Below are positions 12,878-25,400 of a DNA stretch of 64,000 nucleotides, one piece after another (positions within the stretch are counted from its first letter, which is position 1; each line of letters begins with the position of its first letter). The translations under genes were made by a program, and so were the position numbers. This DNA is from Malania oleifera (Eukaryota > Streptophyta > Magnoliopsida > Santalales > Ximeniaceae). The notes beneath the pieces were generated by a model. The model saw nothing but the letters and a program-made list of their open reading frames with translations. It did no database searches and had not been told where the DNA came from. The DNA lies in the NCBI RefSeq assembly GCF_029873635.1, contig NC_080420.1:123202719-123266718 (forward strand). Reading direction: 5' to 3'.

Positions 12878-12979
12878 CATAGTGTGTCAGAGTGTGCCCG
12901 GTCAATGGGAGTGTCAACGGGATGACCCGAGGGAAGCCATGACACTTGAAGTAATTAAAAAAAAAAAAAGGATCAAAAG

Positions 12980-13185
12980 AATATGGCTATTCCCATGGGA
13001 CTACTATTCAAATTTGGACAGCTATTAGCCTATTGCTGCATGCAACTTCAATTAACTCACTTCAGTTTTTGGTCTGGGATCGTTTGATTTGGCGGAATAA
13101 CTATTTCTTGAAACAAGATGTAATATCGTGTTTTCGTGAGACTACTTTTCAAATTTGGACAGCTACCACTACAAGTAGCTTCAAT
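12980..13185 (+). repeat. Two further copies of the peroxidase promoter module
   Basis: At 12996-13035 and again at about 13140-13180 the sequence repeats the module found at 5709-5760 upstream of the peroxidase (shared core 'gactact.ttcaaa.ttggacagct'). The first copy joins directly to the promoter copy ending at 7607 once the SINE is removed. It is a relic of a local duplication of the peroxidase promoter; no peroxidase reading frame follows. Confidence 0.65.
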
Positions 13186-14824
13186 TAATGTGCTTTAATA
13201 TATTAAATAAAAAAGAAATATATATTTTCATGATAAAATTTGGAAACTGTTATTTCTTATTTATTCACATTATTATTTACTTTATAATAACAACTTAATT
13301 TTTTCTATAACTAGTTATAATTAATTTGTTATAACTATTTTATTCCTATTATCTCCATTTCACTTAAGTTTGAATGACCTTAATTTCCCCGTTCGTGCCT
13401 AATATTTGCTCTCTTGAGTTATTGTGAACTCTAAAATAAAGGCTAATTTGGTTATATACGGATCTAATTTGAACTTTGAGAAGTCTATTTAGGGATCGTT
13501 TAGAACTTGAAAAATATTGAGAAAATGAAAGGAAAATAAAAAATTTCATTTTTTCATATTTTGTTATAAAAAAAATTAGAATATATATATATATACACAC
13601 ACACACTAAATCAATGAACAAAATTTTTAATTTTACATATCTTTAATATTTAATTTTATTTAATTTTTAGTCATATTAGAATAAATTTTTATTTTTAATG
13701 GTATTTTATATCAAGAGAAAATATAGTGGAAAATGAATTTCCCTTTTATCTTCATTTTCTTTCTTTTTCCTAAGTAAAATCCTGGTCCAAATTAGCCCTT
13801 AAGGTTCCGAACTTGCTTTTATTAATTAAATCTTATTATGGTCTCTATAGATAGTACTATCAATTAATTCAGTACCTCGAAATTTGTTAAAAAAGCTTAT
13901 GATTATAAATCTTTTAAATTGTGATTATGTACTTGCACAATTTGGTTTTAAACCAAAATTCTTATGTTAAATTAAAAGCCCATCTAGGGGCACATGAAAT
14001 ATAAAAAAAAAAAAAAAATTGAACCAAATTATTAAATCAAACTAAATCGAACACAAAATCAGTTTTTTATTATTATTATTATTATTTTGGTTTTAGTTCA
14101 GAATTATTAATTTTTTTTTATTAGCAGTTCAGTTTTGGTTTAACTCGTGAAATAATTGTGGTTAATCGAACCGAACCGATATATTATAAATATATAAAAA
14201 TATAAATTATGTAATTATGTATTATATAATATTTTAATAATTATTATATTCTATAAATATTTTTTTAATAACAATTTAAAACTTGTACTGGTTATTTTTA
14301 TTCTATTTTTTAGAAGTAAAACTTGAATTATGAATTTTATTTATTTTCAATTCATGATGTTTTTAAGTTTATGTAGATGCTAATTTAAAATTTATAAATT
14401 TAAGACTTCCTTTTAATAAATGAATTTTAATATTTAAGTTTTGAAATTTACAAGTTGATTATAATGAAAGAAAAATGTCAATTTGTTGTGACTAAAAAGA
14501 TTTTAAATTAAATTCAATGGTTTGGTTTAGTTAATTATTGGATATTAACATAAAAATTTATTAACTGAATTTTGATTAGTTGTTTAAAACAATTCAGTTA
14601 TGAGTTGCATTTTTTAGCAAATTAAAATTTTGCTTTGGTTACTATTTGAAAGTAATGGTTCGATTAATCGAATCATGTCTAATCCTGCCACCGTGTTTTT
14701 GAAAAAAATCAATTCTTTACAAAATTGATAGCAAGAATTGAAAAATATTTTCCCAAATAAATTTTCAAAAGAAAAATCATAACAGTTTTTCTCAAGTAAT
14801 TTTTTGTAGCACTTTTTTACGACA
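13186..14824. other. AT-rich spacer
   Basis: No gene is supported. It holds an (AT)n(AC)n microsatellite at about 13579-13606, an A-run at about 14003-14018, a TTA repeat at about 14067-14084 and a TTTTT-rich stretch. A block at about 14030-14190 rich in 'aaccaaa/gaaccgaaccg' on both strands may be a decayed MITE, but no paired ends were found. Confidence 0.5.
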
Positions 14825-15275
14825 TTACGTAGGGAAATATCCTATAAACCAAAAATAAAAAATAAAAAAGAAGGGCGTGGGGAGGGGAAACCTCAAAACG
14901 ACGTCACCCTGCGTCTTCCTGGCAAGCTTGTTTCCCCAGCAAATGGCCCTTTCCAAAATGGCACGCTCGTGAATCGTCAGATCATTGCCCCGTTTTTCTA
15001 TCCGACCAGTCACTCGATCCCACCCCGGGAAAATCTATGATTGGACGCCGGGTAAAAGGACGCTCAGATTGAGGAGATTGATTTCTCGGCCATCGCTTGT
15101 TTCCCCAGCCAGAATCGAAGACGCAGAGAATTCAAATTTGTAAGAGTAGAAAACTTTTCCTCTTTTCATGTTTTCCATTTTCTCTTTTGATTTTCTCTGA
15201 AATGTTGTTTTTTCTGTAGTGATCGAAACGTCCTGATCGATTCATTTCTCAGGTGATCAACGAAGCGTGACCTCG
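14825..15275 (+). promoter_or_regulatory. Promoter and 5'UTR exon(s) of the HEL2/ZNF598 gene
   Basis: This stretch is more GC-rich than its surroundings (about 14870-15130), with an ACGACGTCACC motif near 14898 and no clear TATA box, as usual for a housekeeping promoter. A plausible 5'UTR exon ends at about 15138 before a GTAAGA donor, and a further GT donor is possible near 15254. The acceptor just before the start codon is at about 16408 (a pyrimidine-rich tract, then AAG), so the leader is spliced and the start exon begins about 40 bases before the ATG. Exact exon borders need transcript data. Confidence 0.5.
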
Positions 15276-16449
15276 GGTAATCTGTCCTCGTAGTTTTTGG
15301 GATTGACATTACTTTACTTGTTACTGAAGAAACTTGATGAGCTGTTTCTTGCTAATTTTTGGTAATTGCATGGCTGATTTTGTACATTTGTACGCTTATT
15401 TTTGCTGTTTTAGGTTCTAACAATCACTACTTTTAGCACTCTTGAAAGCTATTTGCTAAGTGGTCTCTAGTTTTTTGGTTTAGCACATGCTGAATTGGGA
15501 ATTGGGATCCCTTAGGTCAAATAATTCATTTCCTTCAACTCTTTAAGGATAATGTTCTTACTTTCACTTGCAGAAGAAAACAAAAATCTTGTTCTGATTA
15601 GCATGTTCTTACTCAATTAAATCACTGATTTTGGATTCTTGTGCTTAAAAGGATGTTTGTTCATAGCCTTTAGTATTTATTATTGTAATTTTATTTTCTG
15701 GTGTGAGAAGCTTAGCAAAAAATAGCACATTTCCTTCATAATGGGTGTAGTTGGAGAGAATATGCAGTGGACACTTAGCATTAAGATTTTGTTCTTTGTT
15801 TCTGCCTATTTTCAGTTATGATCATAGTTGTTCGAGTCTTATGGTAAACGAGACAACAGACAGAAAATCTCAACTGATAATAACATTGCACACACAACTC
15901 TGCCATCCCCACCCCACCCCCCATGAGGAAAACATGTCACACATACGAAGGCACATAGAGTTTGCATATGTTTACTTTTTTTAACTAAAATTTCAAACTA
16001 GATGTTCTAGATGGTGAGGAGGAAGTTTAGAGACAGTTTCTCAAAATGGAATGTAATTTGAGCATGTGTACACGCGCTCATGCACACCCATACATATCAT
16101 TTGACTCTAGTTTGAGGTTTTGCCTTTTAAACAAATTTTTATAAACTAGGCGTTTTAGATAATGATATGGGAATTTCGAAAATCTTTCTTAGTATGGTAG
16201 ATAATTTGGGGTTTTTGTTTATGATAAGGTTAATTGGCAACTAGATTTTATTTTCTTTCTTCTTTCATACAATAGACTTACTTCTGTCTGTTTATATAAG
16301 AGCAAGCAGCTGACATCTTCAAGCTCAGTTCTTTCATTTATGTTTTCTAACCCAATCTGCATTGTCTTACCTCTTTGAGCTGTTTTTCTCTTTCTTTTAA
16401 AAAATAAGGTTGATAGTTCAATCTTAGCCGAGAGAACAGGATAGCCGTA

Positions 16450-19400
16450 ATGGATGATACCTGCGCTGTTTGTGCTGAGACACTTGAGTGGGTTTCATAT
16501 GGAACATGTGGCCATCGTGAGGTCTGCTCCACTTGTGTGGCTCGTCTCCGTTTTATCTGTGAGGATCATCGCTGCTGCCTCTGCAAATCTGAATCCAATA
16601 TCATCTTTGTTACTAAGGTTAGTGTTTTTCCAAGTTTGCATTGTTATTTGTTATGTCCTGCAGAAACTAGTAAGTTTGGTGGATGCCTTTTGTTCTATGA
16701 ACTGCTTGTTACTTCCTTACTGGATTCCATAACTGTTGTTTTGTAGTCGAAGTTGTTTCCTATTAATGTGTCCTAGTGTTTTAAAAAGCGAAGGCGTAAG
16801 GCGAGGCGTAAGCCTTAAGGCGTTGAGGCATAAGCATTTTGGGACTGTATTTTATTAAAAAATTAATAAATAAAATCAATTTATATATAGTAAAAAAATG
16901 AGAAAAAATTTAAAATAATAAAGAAAAAATAATAATTTTTAAATATCATATTGGCCAAAACATTACAAATGGTTCCCATTAATTTTTAAATTTAAAAATT
17001 AAAAGCTTAGGCGCCTTTTAAAACATGGGTTTTTACTGTAAAAGAGGAGCCCAAATGTTTTACATTAAGCCCAAAATCTTGAAATCTAGGGCAAAATAGC
17101 TCCCAGCTCTATTCGACAGCTTCGATGTTCCCTTCGAGCACTCTCGTCTCCCTTTGGCTCTCCTCTACTCTAGTCGAGAGAGGAGAAGAAGCTTTGTCGA
17201 GATAGGAATCGTCGCTGGAGAAATCGTCGAGAAAGGAGGAGGTTGGAGGCTTCGAAGAGAGAGCTGAGGCTATCGTCGAGGAGAAGACTCGTTGGAGGCT
17301 TCGTCGAGGGAGCAGAACAGAGGAAGCTTCGTGGGAGAGAGGGAGAATAGGGTTTTCGATGCGTTCTGGGTTTTGCCCTGTTTAATTTATGTTATAAACT
17401 AGAATCCCAAAAGGTGTACGCATTGGCATTTGAGGCGTGAAAATGTGAGACTTTATGCCTGAGGCGTACGCCATTTAGGAATTATGCATTTCCACTAACG
17501 CCTTATGGCGTTTTAGGCCCAAAACGCATCAAGAGGCGTGCCTCAAGAATGCCTTTTAAAACACTGATGTGTCCAAAGATTGATTTTGCATGAGGTCTAG
17601 CCACAGTTTGTGTGGTTTCTATGGAAGTGTTGGAGGAATTAGAAGATACAATTAGATATTATATATTCATTATTTTAGGGTTTGTTTGGTACCGTTTATG
17701 TTGTGTGTTTTTTGTACAATAAAGATATTTATTATGACTGAGCATTTGTTTTATGTTGCTAGTTTTCTATTCCTGTTATTGGTTTTTTATGGTTTTTCAT
17801 TGCTATAACAATCCATTGTTTGAATGCTTTAAAATGCAAAATTAATTTTTGTGAATTAATTCATTCATTTATACATAATTTTTAATTGAAATTAAAATAA
17901 AATTACTATGTGAATTGAAATTAAAATGAAAATATCCATAAATTTTTTAATAATTTGTAAAATTAATAAGTTGTTTTAAAAAATATTTTTTTGCCTTTTT
18001 TAAAATTTTATGTACGATAGGATGGTTCTTGTAGCATTAAAAATTGAGTTTTAAAATATAATAACTAAGTAAAATAATTATAAGAATTTTTTTTTTGTTA
18101 TAATATTTTAAATTTTTAATTTTTAATTTTTAATTTTTATTATTGAAATCATGGTTTTAAATTTTTTATTTAATTTAAGGACATAAATGAACATTTGTTC
18201 GGTCAAGCTTTTAACTTGTATTAGTTTTACAAATATTAAGGTTGTTGGTGTTTAATATTTAGTTTTTGTTTTGGTTTTCATTTTCATAATTTTTCACAGT
18301 CACCCCATTGACCCTTTAGGTTTGGAAAATCGACACCTGTTGAGCTTATCAATAAGTGCTCAACTGAAAAAAGTAATAAGTTTGATTAGTGATGATCTAA
18401 ATAAGTTTTGAAAGTTATAAACGTTGCATGGCTGTATTTAAAAAGTAAATAAATACTGATTATTAGTACTTATAAAATAAGTAGTATCTAGCTACTCACA
18501 CATTTGTAATAACTAATGAGTTTTCAATTAAGTGTGGTACACTCACAAACACATTCAAATAAATATGTTAAAATTATTAGAGGTTAAACCAAAATTATTT
18601 TAATTTATAAATCTAGTGATAATAATACATTACTAATTTGATACAAACAACAAACAACAACCATAAAAAACCAAGCCTTTAGTCCAACTAGGTCAGGTCG
18701 GATAATATCATAATATTATTAATTTGGTACAGCATATGAAAATTACAAAAAGACAACAACAATAAGAAGAAGCCTTAAAGTCTCACTAGGTGGGGTTGGT
18801 CACATGAATCCTTTTCCACCAATTTATCTGATCGAAAGCATTTTCCTCTGCTAGAAGAGCTTTTACATCCTTCCTCATCACCTCATTCCAGATCATTTTA
18901 GTCGTACCCCTATCCTTTTCATGTCAAAAACATAACTAACTCACTTGTCATCATAGATGCGCTACTAGGTCTGCACTTCGAATGTTCAAACCATCTAAGT
19001 CACCTCTCCCTTATCTTGTGTTCAACCAGTTCTATGCCTAGATTATGTGTTTATGCTCGTTTCTTATTTTATTTTTTATGTTATACGACTCATCCACCTT
19101 AACATTTGCAAGGTATTAAAATCTACAAATGCTATTAATTTCTTGATTATCAAGTTTAATTTTTTCTCCACTACTCCTCCTTATGTTGCTGAAATTATAT
19201 TTCATATATTCTTTCCTATTCCCACTTATCCTAAAACCTTTAAACTTTAAAGCAGTTCTCTAAAGTTCTGATATAATTGGCGTGATCCCAAGAGGGGAGA
19301 TGAATTGGAGATTTAAAATTTCTTCCTTGGTTCAATTCAAATCACAAACAATATTTCTCAACCTAGGGTCTTTCTAAGTAGTCTCGAATCTCCCAATTGA

Positions 19401-22400
19401 TCAAGTATGCAAATATTCAAAACATATATGGCATTCTTAATAAATTAAATATTTGCATACATCCATCACTTCATATCCCATTCAAATATAATTGTGTATG
19501 TAAAGTGATTAAGTTATGTGTGCAGACATTCACATGTAGAGCATATCTTATTTAAAATAAATGTGTGCATTCAAATAATTATATCCATGGATGAACAAGC
19601 ATACACATACTAAATTTAAAATGCAGTAATTAAATGACATAGAGAGAGAAAGCGAGAGACACGATTTTTTTATCGAGGTTCGGCCAAACCAGGCTACATC
19701 CCCACCTTGGGCATACCCCTCAAGGATTCCACTATCCCTGCTCACTTACAGGTGGAGCAGAAACTGTTTACAACCTCCTCTCCTTACTGGGTGAGGAATA
19801 CCCCAGGTCACATTATAGGGCTAACCCCAACCTACACACCTTTCCTTACGAGGTGAGGAATACCCTAACTCAATTACCGGGTTGAACCTAACTGGTCTCC
19901 CTTATGGGGCGGAGACTCTCCAGTTCAATTCCAGGGCTGAACCGAACCGGTCTCTCTTATAGGACAGAGACTCCCCAATTCAATTTACGGGCTGAACCCA
20001 ACCGGCACATAAAACATTTTTGTACATATAAAAATGCTTCTAAATACAAGCAGAGATGTACAACATTAAAGCTTTAATGCATTGTCATATGATATAAAAA
20101 ATAGCTCAGAGAGTAAGGGTGTATTTTTCAAAATTATTTTGCAATCTTTGAAGAAGATGTATATGATAAAATACTTCAATGATTTAACCTTAAGTAAATA
20201 TTTCTCCCAAAAATAATTTGTCAATAAAAATAGTAGGAGAACCTAGGGTGTTTGCTTTCAAAGAAATTTTTGCACAAAAAGGAATGTATGATCTTTGATT
20301 AAAAGATGGAGTAAGTAATAAAGCATTTCAAAGATTCGAATATGATAAATATGTTCTCCAATAAAAATCTTGCAATAAAAATGTTTGGAGAAGTTAGAAT
20401 TTAAGCTCAAAAATATTTTTGTAATGAATGCTATTTGAGCATTTGAATCTTGCAATAGAGGTACAAAGATTCAAAGGCTATGAAGAGTTTCCCCACCAAA
20501 TATTTATCAAAGAAATAATATGGAAAGAATTCTATACCTACTCTTAAAAATGATTTTCAAACCAAAAGTTCAAGAGAGAGTAAGTGCTTTTGATAAACAA
20601 AATGCCCAAACAAAATACTTTCTTGTAAAATAAATTTTCAAAAAATTAATGAAAGAGAGTTGGAGTATAAAAGATTTAACCCCAAAATGATTTTTGAAAT
20701 AAAAGTGTATGTGGGGAAACTTTGATTAAGTAAAAAATTTGAGAGAAAAATTTGTTAATCAAAGTTGCTAATTAAACAAATGAAAGGGTATTTATAGTTT
20801 TTCTAAAAAATATGACCGTTGGGGACACGCTTGTCATTTTCAAAAATGTTTAATTAAAATTAAAACGTGATTAGGGCTGAAAAATTAACCCAACCCAAGA
20901 GTTTTGGCCGACTATCCTTTAGCGTCGGTCGACCGTACACACACAACCATTTTGAAATTTAAAACAGATTCGGTTGGCTGTGGGAGGCAACCGATTGGTT
21001 GACCAAGGCGATTTGCCAAACTTTTGTAGGTTCGGTCGGCTGATGGCATTTTGGCATAAGAGATCGGTCGGTTGGGGCATGTAGAAAGGCCAAGTTTTAA
21101 AGTCGATTGACTGTGGAAGCAGTGTTCAAAAATGGTCGGTCAACCGAGCCGAGTCAAACATTTGATTTCTGGCTAGTCGGTTGACTTAGGCACTTTGAAC
21201 GTGCATGGGTTGGTTGACTGAGGTCAGTAAGGATCCTAGGTTTGGCCTTGTTTTTGACCCTAAAGTTATTTTAAACCTTTTGTATGATTTTACTTTTTAT
21301 GAAAAAGGTTTTCTATGGATGGTTGAGTCCCTTAAGATCAGTCTATGGTCCTATTTGAGCATTCAACCATATCATGCAGATGCATGCATTATTACAGACC
21401 AATTGATAAAAATTAAATGCAATTACAAATGAAAATATTTGTCTTCTTCTTCTTCTTCTTCTTTTGCTCTTCTGTTCTTCATGGAATGTGCCAGATGGTG
21501 TATTCTTTAAGTCTTCTGGCTTCCATCATCAATCCCTTTATGTGTGTGTTGAATTATAACTTATTCAAGCACTTAAAAATACACATAAGAAACTTGTGCT
21601 TTGTCAGCATCAAAACAGGGATCAGACTCAAAAAATTAATAAGTTCTAACTTAGATTTCACTCTTAAAACTTTTAAGATTGCTAACATACAACAAAAACA
21701 ACAACAACAAGCCTTAAGTCCCAAAAGGTAGGATCTGCTACATGATTCCTTTTCCGCCAATTCAACTGATCGAGAGTGTTTTGCTCTATTAGATTAAGGA
21801 CTGTTAAATCCTTTCTCACTATCTCATTTCAAGCTATTTTAGGCCTACCCCTACCCCTTTTCATGCTAGAAATAATAACTAACTCACTCCTCCTCATAGA
21901 TGCTCTACTAGGCCTATGTTTCAATTGCCTAAACCATCTAAATCAACCCTCTCCTATCTTGTATTCAAATGGTGCTATGCTTAAATTATTGCACATATGC
22001 TCCTTTCTTATTTTTTCTTCAATGTTACGCCCCTCATTCACATTAACATTCATATTTCAACAACTTTTTCTTTTTGTACATGTTGTTTCTTAGTAGCCTA
22101 ACATTCTAAACCATAAAATATAGTCGGCCTTATGGTCGAATTATAAAAATTTCCTCTTGATTTTAAGATTATTCTACAACCACACAACATGCTTGACGCA
22201 CTCCTCGATTTTACCCAACTAGTTCTAATTTTATGTATTACATCTTCTTCAATTACCTCTTACGCTTGCATAATATATCCAAGATATCAATATCTTTTGG
22301 TACTATTAATTTCTTGATTATCAAGTTTAATCTTCTTTCCACTACTACTGCTTACTTTATTGAATTACATTTCATATATTATGTTTTATTCTTACTTATT

Positions 22401-25400
22401 ATAAAATCTTTACTCTAATGAGGTTCTCCAAAGTTCTAACTTAGATTCTACTCTACTCCTACTATCATCAATCAGCATAATATCATTTGCAAACAACATA
22501 CACCAAGAGATATTATTTTGGATATTCCTAGTGAGTTTATCCATCACTAAAGTAAAAAAATAAGGACTCAAAATAAAACCTTGATGTACGCCTATTGTGA
22601 TTGAAAAATATAAATTATATTTTAAAATTACTAAAATATTTATCTATAAATTTTTTAATTATATATTTTATTATTGAATTTTTATTTGTAATAATATATT
22701 AAAATTTTATAGTTATTAAATAGTAATTTTTAAATTTCAATATATATAATTTTAATATTTATATAAATTTATATATTTAATATAATAAATATTATAGATC
22801 AATATTTTTACTAAAGTAATCTATATAATTTAATAATATAGGAATTATTATAGACAAAAACTTAAAAGATAGCGTTGTGGATGTCACTAGAGTAAGGGAT
22901 AGAATTATAAAAATCAAGATGGTATTAGGACAAGAGATAATAAATATCATTAGTGTTTATGCTCCTCAAGTTGGCTTAGCAGAAAATCTTAAGAGACAAT
23001 TTTGGGAAGATATGGATGGTATTATACAAGGCATACCAGGGACTAAGAAAATATTTATAGGAGGAGATATGAATGGACACGTTGGAAGAGATAATAAAAA
23101 TTATGAGAGGATATGTAGAGGATATGGATATGGAGACAAAAATGAGTCTGGGGAGATGATTTTAGACTTTGCTATGTTATATGATTTTAGTATAATGAAT
23201 ACTTACTTTAAGAAGAGAGAAGAACATTTAATAACCTTTAAAAGTGGACAAAATAGAAGTCAAATAGTTTTTTTTTTTTAACTAGGAGGATAGATCGTTT
23301 ATCATGCAAGGATTGTAAAGTTATTCTAGGTGAAAGCCTAACCACACAACATAGAGTCTTAGTGTTAGATATATGTATTAAAAAATGAAAGAAAAAGGAT
23401 AAAATGAACCAGTGTAGGAGAACTAGATGGTGAAACCTAAAAAGAGAAAATATAATAAAATTTAAAGATAAAATGATCAAAGATGGGGATTGGACCTTAG
23501 AGGATGGGATAGATACAAATACTCTTTGGAATAGATTAGCTAGCTCTATTAAAAAGATAGTAAAAGAGATTTTAGGTGAATCAAGGAGAAGATTCTCGAA
23601 TAGCAAAGAAAGTTGGTGGTGGGATAAACATGTACAAAAAATCATAAAGACAAAAAGAATTTGGTATAAAACGTGGCAAAAAACTTTGAAAAATATAAGG
23701 AGGCAAGAAAAGATGCAAAAAGGATCGTTAATGAAGCTAAATATAGATCATTTAATAGTTTGTATGATAGATTAGGTACAAAAGAAGTGGAAAGAGATAT
23801 ATTTAAACTTGCTAAAATTAGAGAAAGGAAGAGCAAGGACTTAGGAAATGTAAAATGTATAAAAAGTGAGGATGATATTGTCTTGGTTAAGGACGAAGAT
23901 ATTAAAGAAAGACGGCGAAATTACTTTAGTAAGTTGTTTAACAAAAACCAAATAGAAGACTTAAAGTTAGAATTGTCAAATGAGGAAAAGACTAAAAATA
24001 TAAGATTTATTCACAAAATTAGAGTTAACGAAATTAAGTTTGCACTAAAAAAGATGAAAAATGGGAAAGCTATGGGACCAGATAACATCCCAATTGAAGT
24101 TTGAAAATGCTTGGATGATAACGGAATTATATGGTTAACTAATTTATTTAATACAATTGTAAAAACTAAGAAAATGTCAGATGAATGGAGGAAAAGCACT
24201 TTAATACCTATATACAAAAATAAAGGAGATATTCAAAATTGTAATAACTATCGTGGAATTAAACTTATGAGTCATACGATGAAACTATGAAAAACAGTAG
24301 TTGAAAAAAGATTGAGGTTAAAAACGAAGATCTCGGAAAATCAATTTGATTTTATGCCTGGGAGATCTACCACATAAGCTATTTATCTTTTAAGAAGATT
24401 AATGGAAAAGTTTAGGGAAAAGAAGAGGGATTTGCATATGATATTTATTGACCTTGAGAAAGCATATGATAGAATACCTAGAGAAGTTCTATGGTGGGTT
24501 TAAGAAAAAAATAGTGTATGTTGTAGGTATACCGATGTCATTAAGGATATGTATGATGGAGTAATGACTAGTGTAAGGACTATAGATAGAGAAACTAGAG
24601 AATTTCTAATTACCATAGTTGTACATCAAGGATCTGCTTTGAGTCCTTATCTTTTTGTTTTAATGATGGACCAATTGACTAAGAGTATTCAAAAGGAGGT
24701 TCCATGGTGTATGTTGTTTTCAGATGATATTGTATTAATTGATGAAACTAGGGACGGAGTAGAGGCTAAGTTAGAGTTATGGAGAGAAGCTTTGGAATCT
24801 AAAGGCTTTAGGATAAGTAGAAATAAGAAAGAATATATGAAATATAATTTTTGTAATGATAGGAGAAATATTGGAGACAAAGTTAAACTTGATGATGAAG
24901 AAATAAAAAGCACTTGTAGATTTGAATACCTTGGATCTATTATGCAAGCTGAAGAAGAAATTGAAGATGATGTAATGCATAGAGTTAAAGCAGGTTGGGT
25001 AAAATTGAGAAGTGCTTCTAGTGTGCTATGTGATCGTAGAATACCCTTAAAATTGAAAGGGAAGTTTTATAGGACAGCTACAAGACCAACTATGCTATAT
25101 GGATCATGTTGGGTGACGAAGAAATATAATATCCAAAAAGTAAAAGTTGCTGAGATGAGAATGCTTAGATGGATGAGTGGTGTAACATTGAAAGATAAAT
25201 TTAGGAATGAACATATTCGTGGTAAGTTAGGTATAGCTCCTATAGAAGATAAGATAAGAGAGGGACGACTCAAATGATATGGACACTTGCAACGTAGGCT
25301 TAGTGCACCTGTGAGAAAGGTGACTTAGTTACTGTGGGGGGCAGTAGAAGGGGTATGGGTAGACCTAAAATAACTTGGGAGAAGATAATGAGTAAAGATT

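Larger units (their letters stand above)
7620..12967 (+). mobile_element. tRNA-type SINE, split by a copia element
   Basis: After removing the copia insertion with one target copy (7793-12882), a 258-bp element remains (7620-7792 plus 12883-12967). It is flanked by a perfect 12-bp target duplication AAGGATCAAAAG (7608-7619 and 12968-12979) and ends in a poly-A run (about 12957-12969). A pol III B-box-like motif GGTTTGATTCC lies at about 7682-7692, as expected for a tRNA-derived head; the A box is not clear. I do not recognise the SINE family. It inserted into the duplicated peroxidase promoter. Confidence 0.75.
18745..21689 (-). mobile_element. RTE LINE fragment, split by an LTR-like insert
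   Basis: This is the minus-strand 3' end of an RTE-clade LINE, from the tail (about 18750) into the reverse transcriptase C-terminal part. It is broken at 19269 by the insert 19270-21640, then resumes for about 45 bp. The same segment is found in the + strand copy at 22846-25515 and in the minus copy at 21690-22607. It is 5'-truncated and non-functional. Confidence 0.75.
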
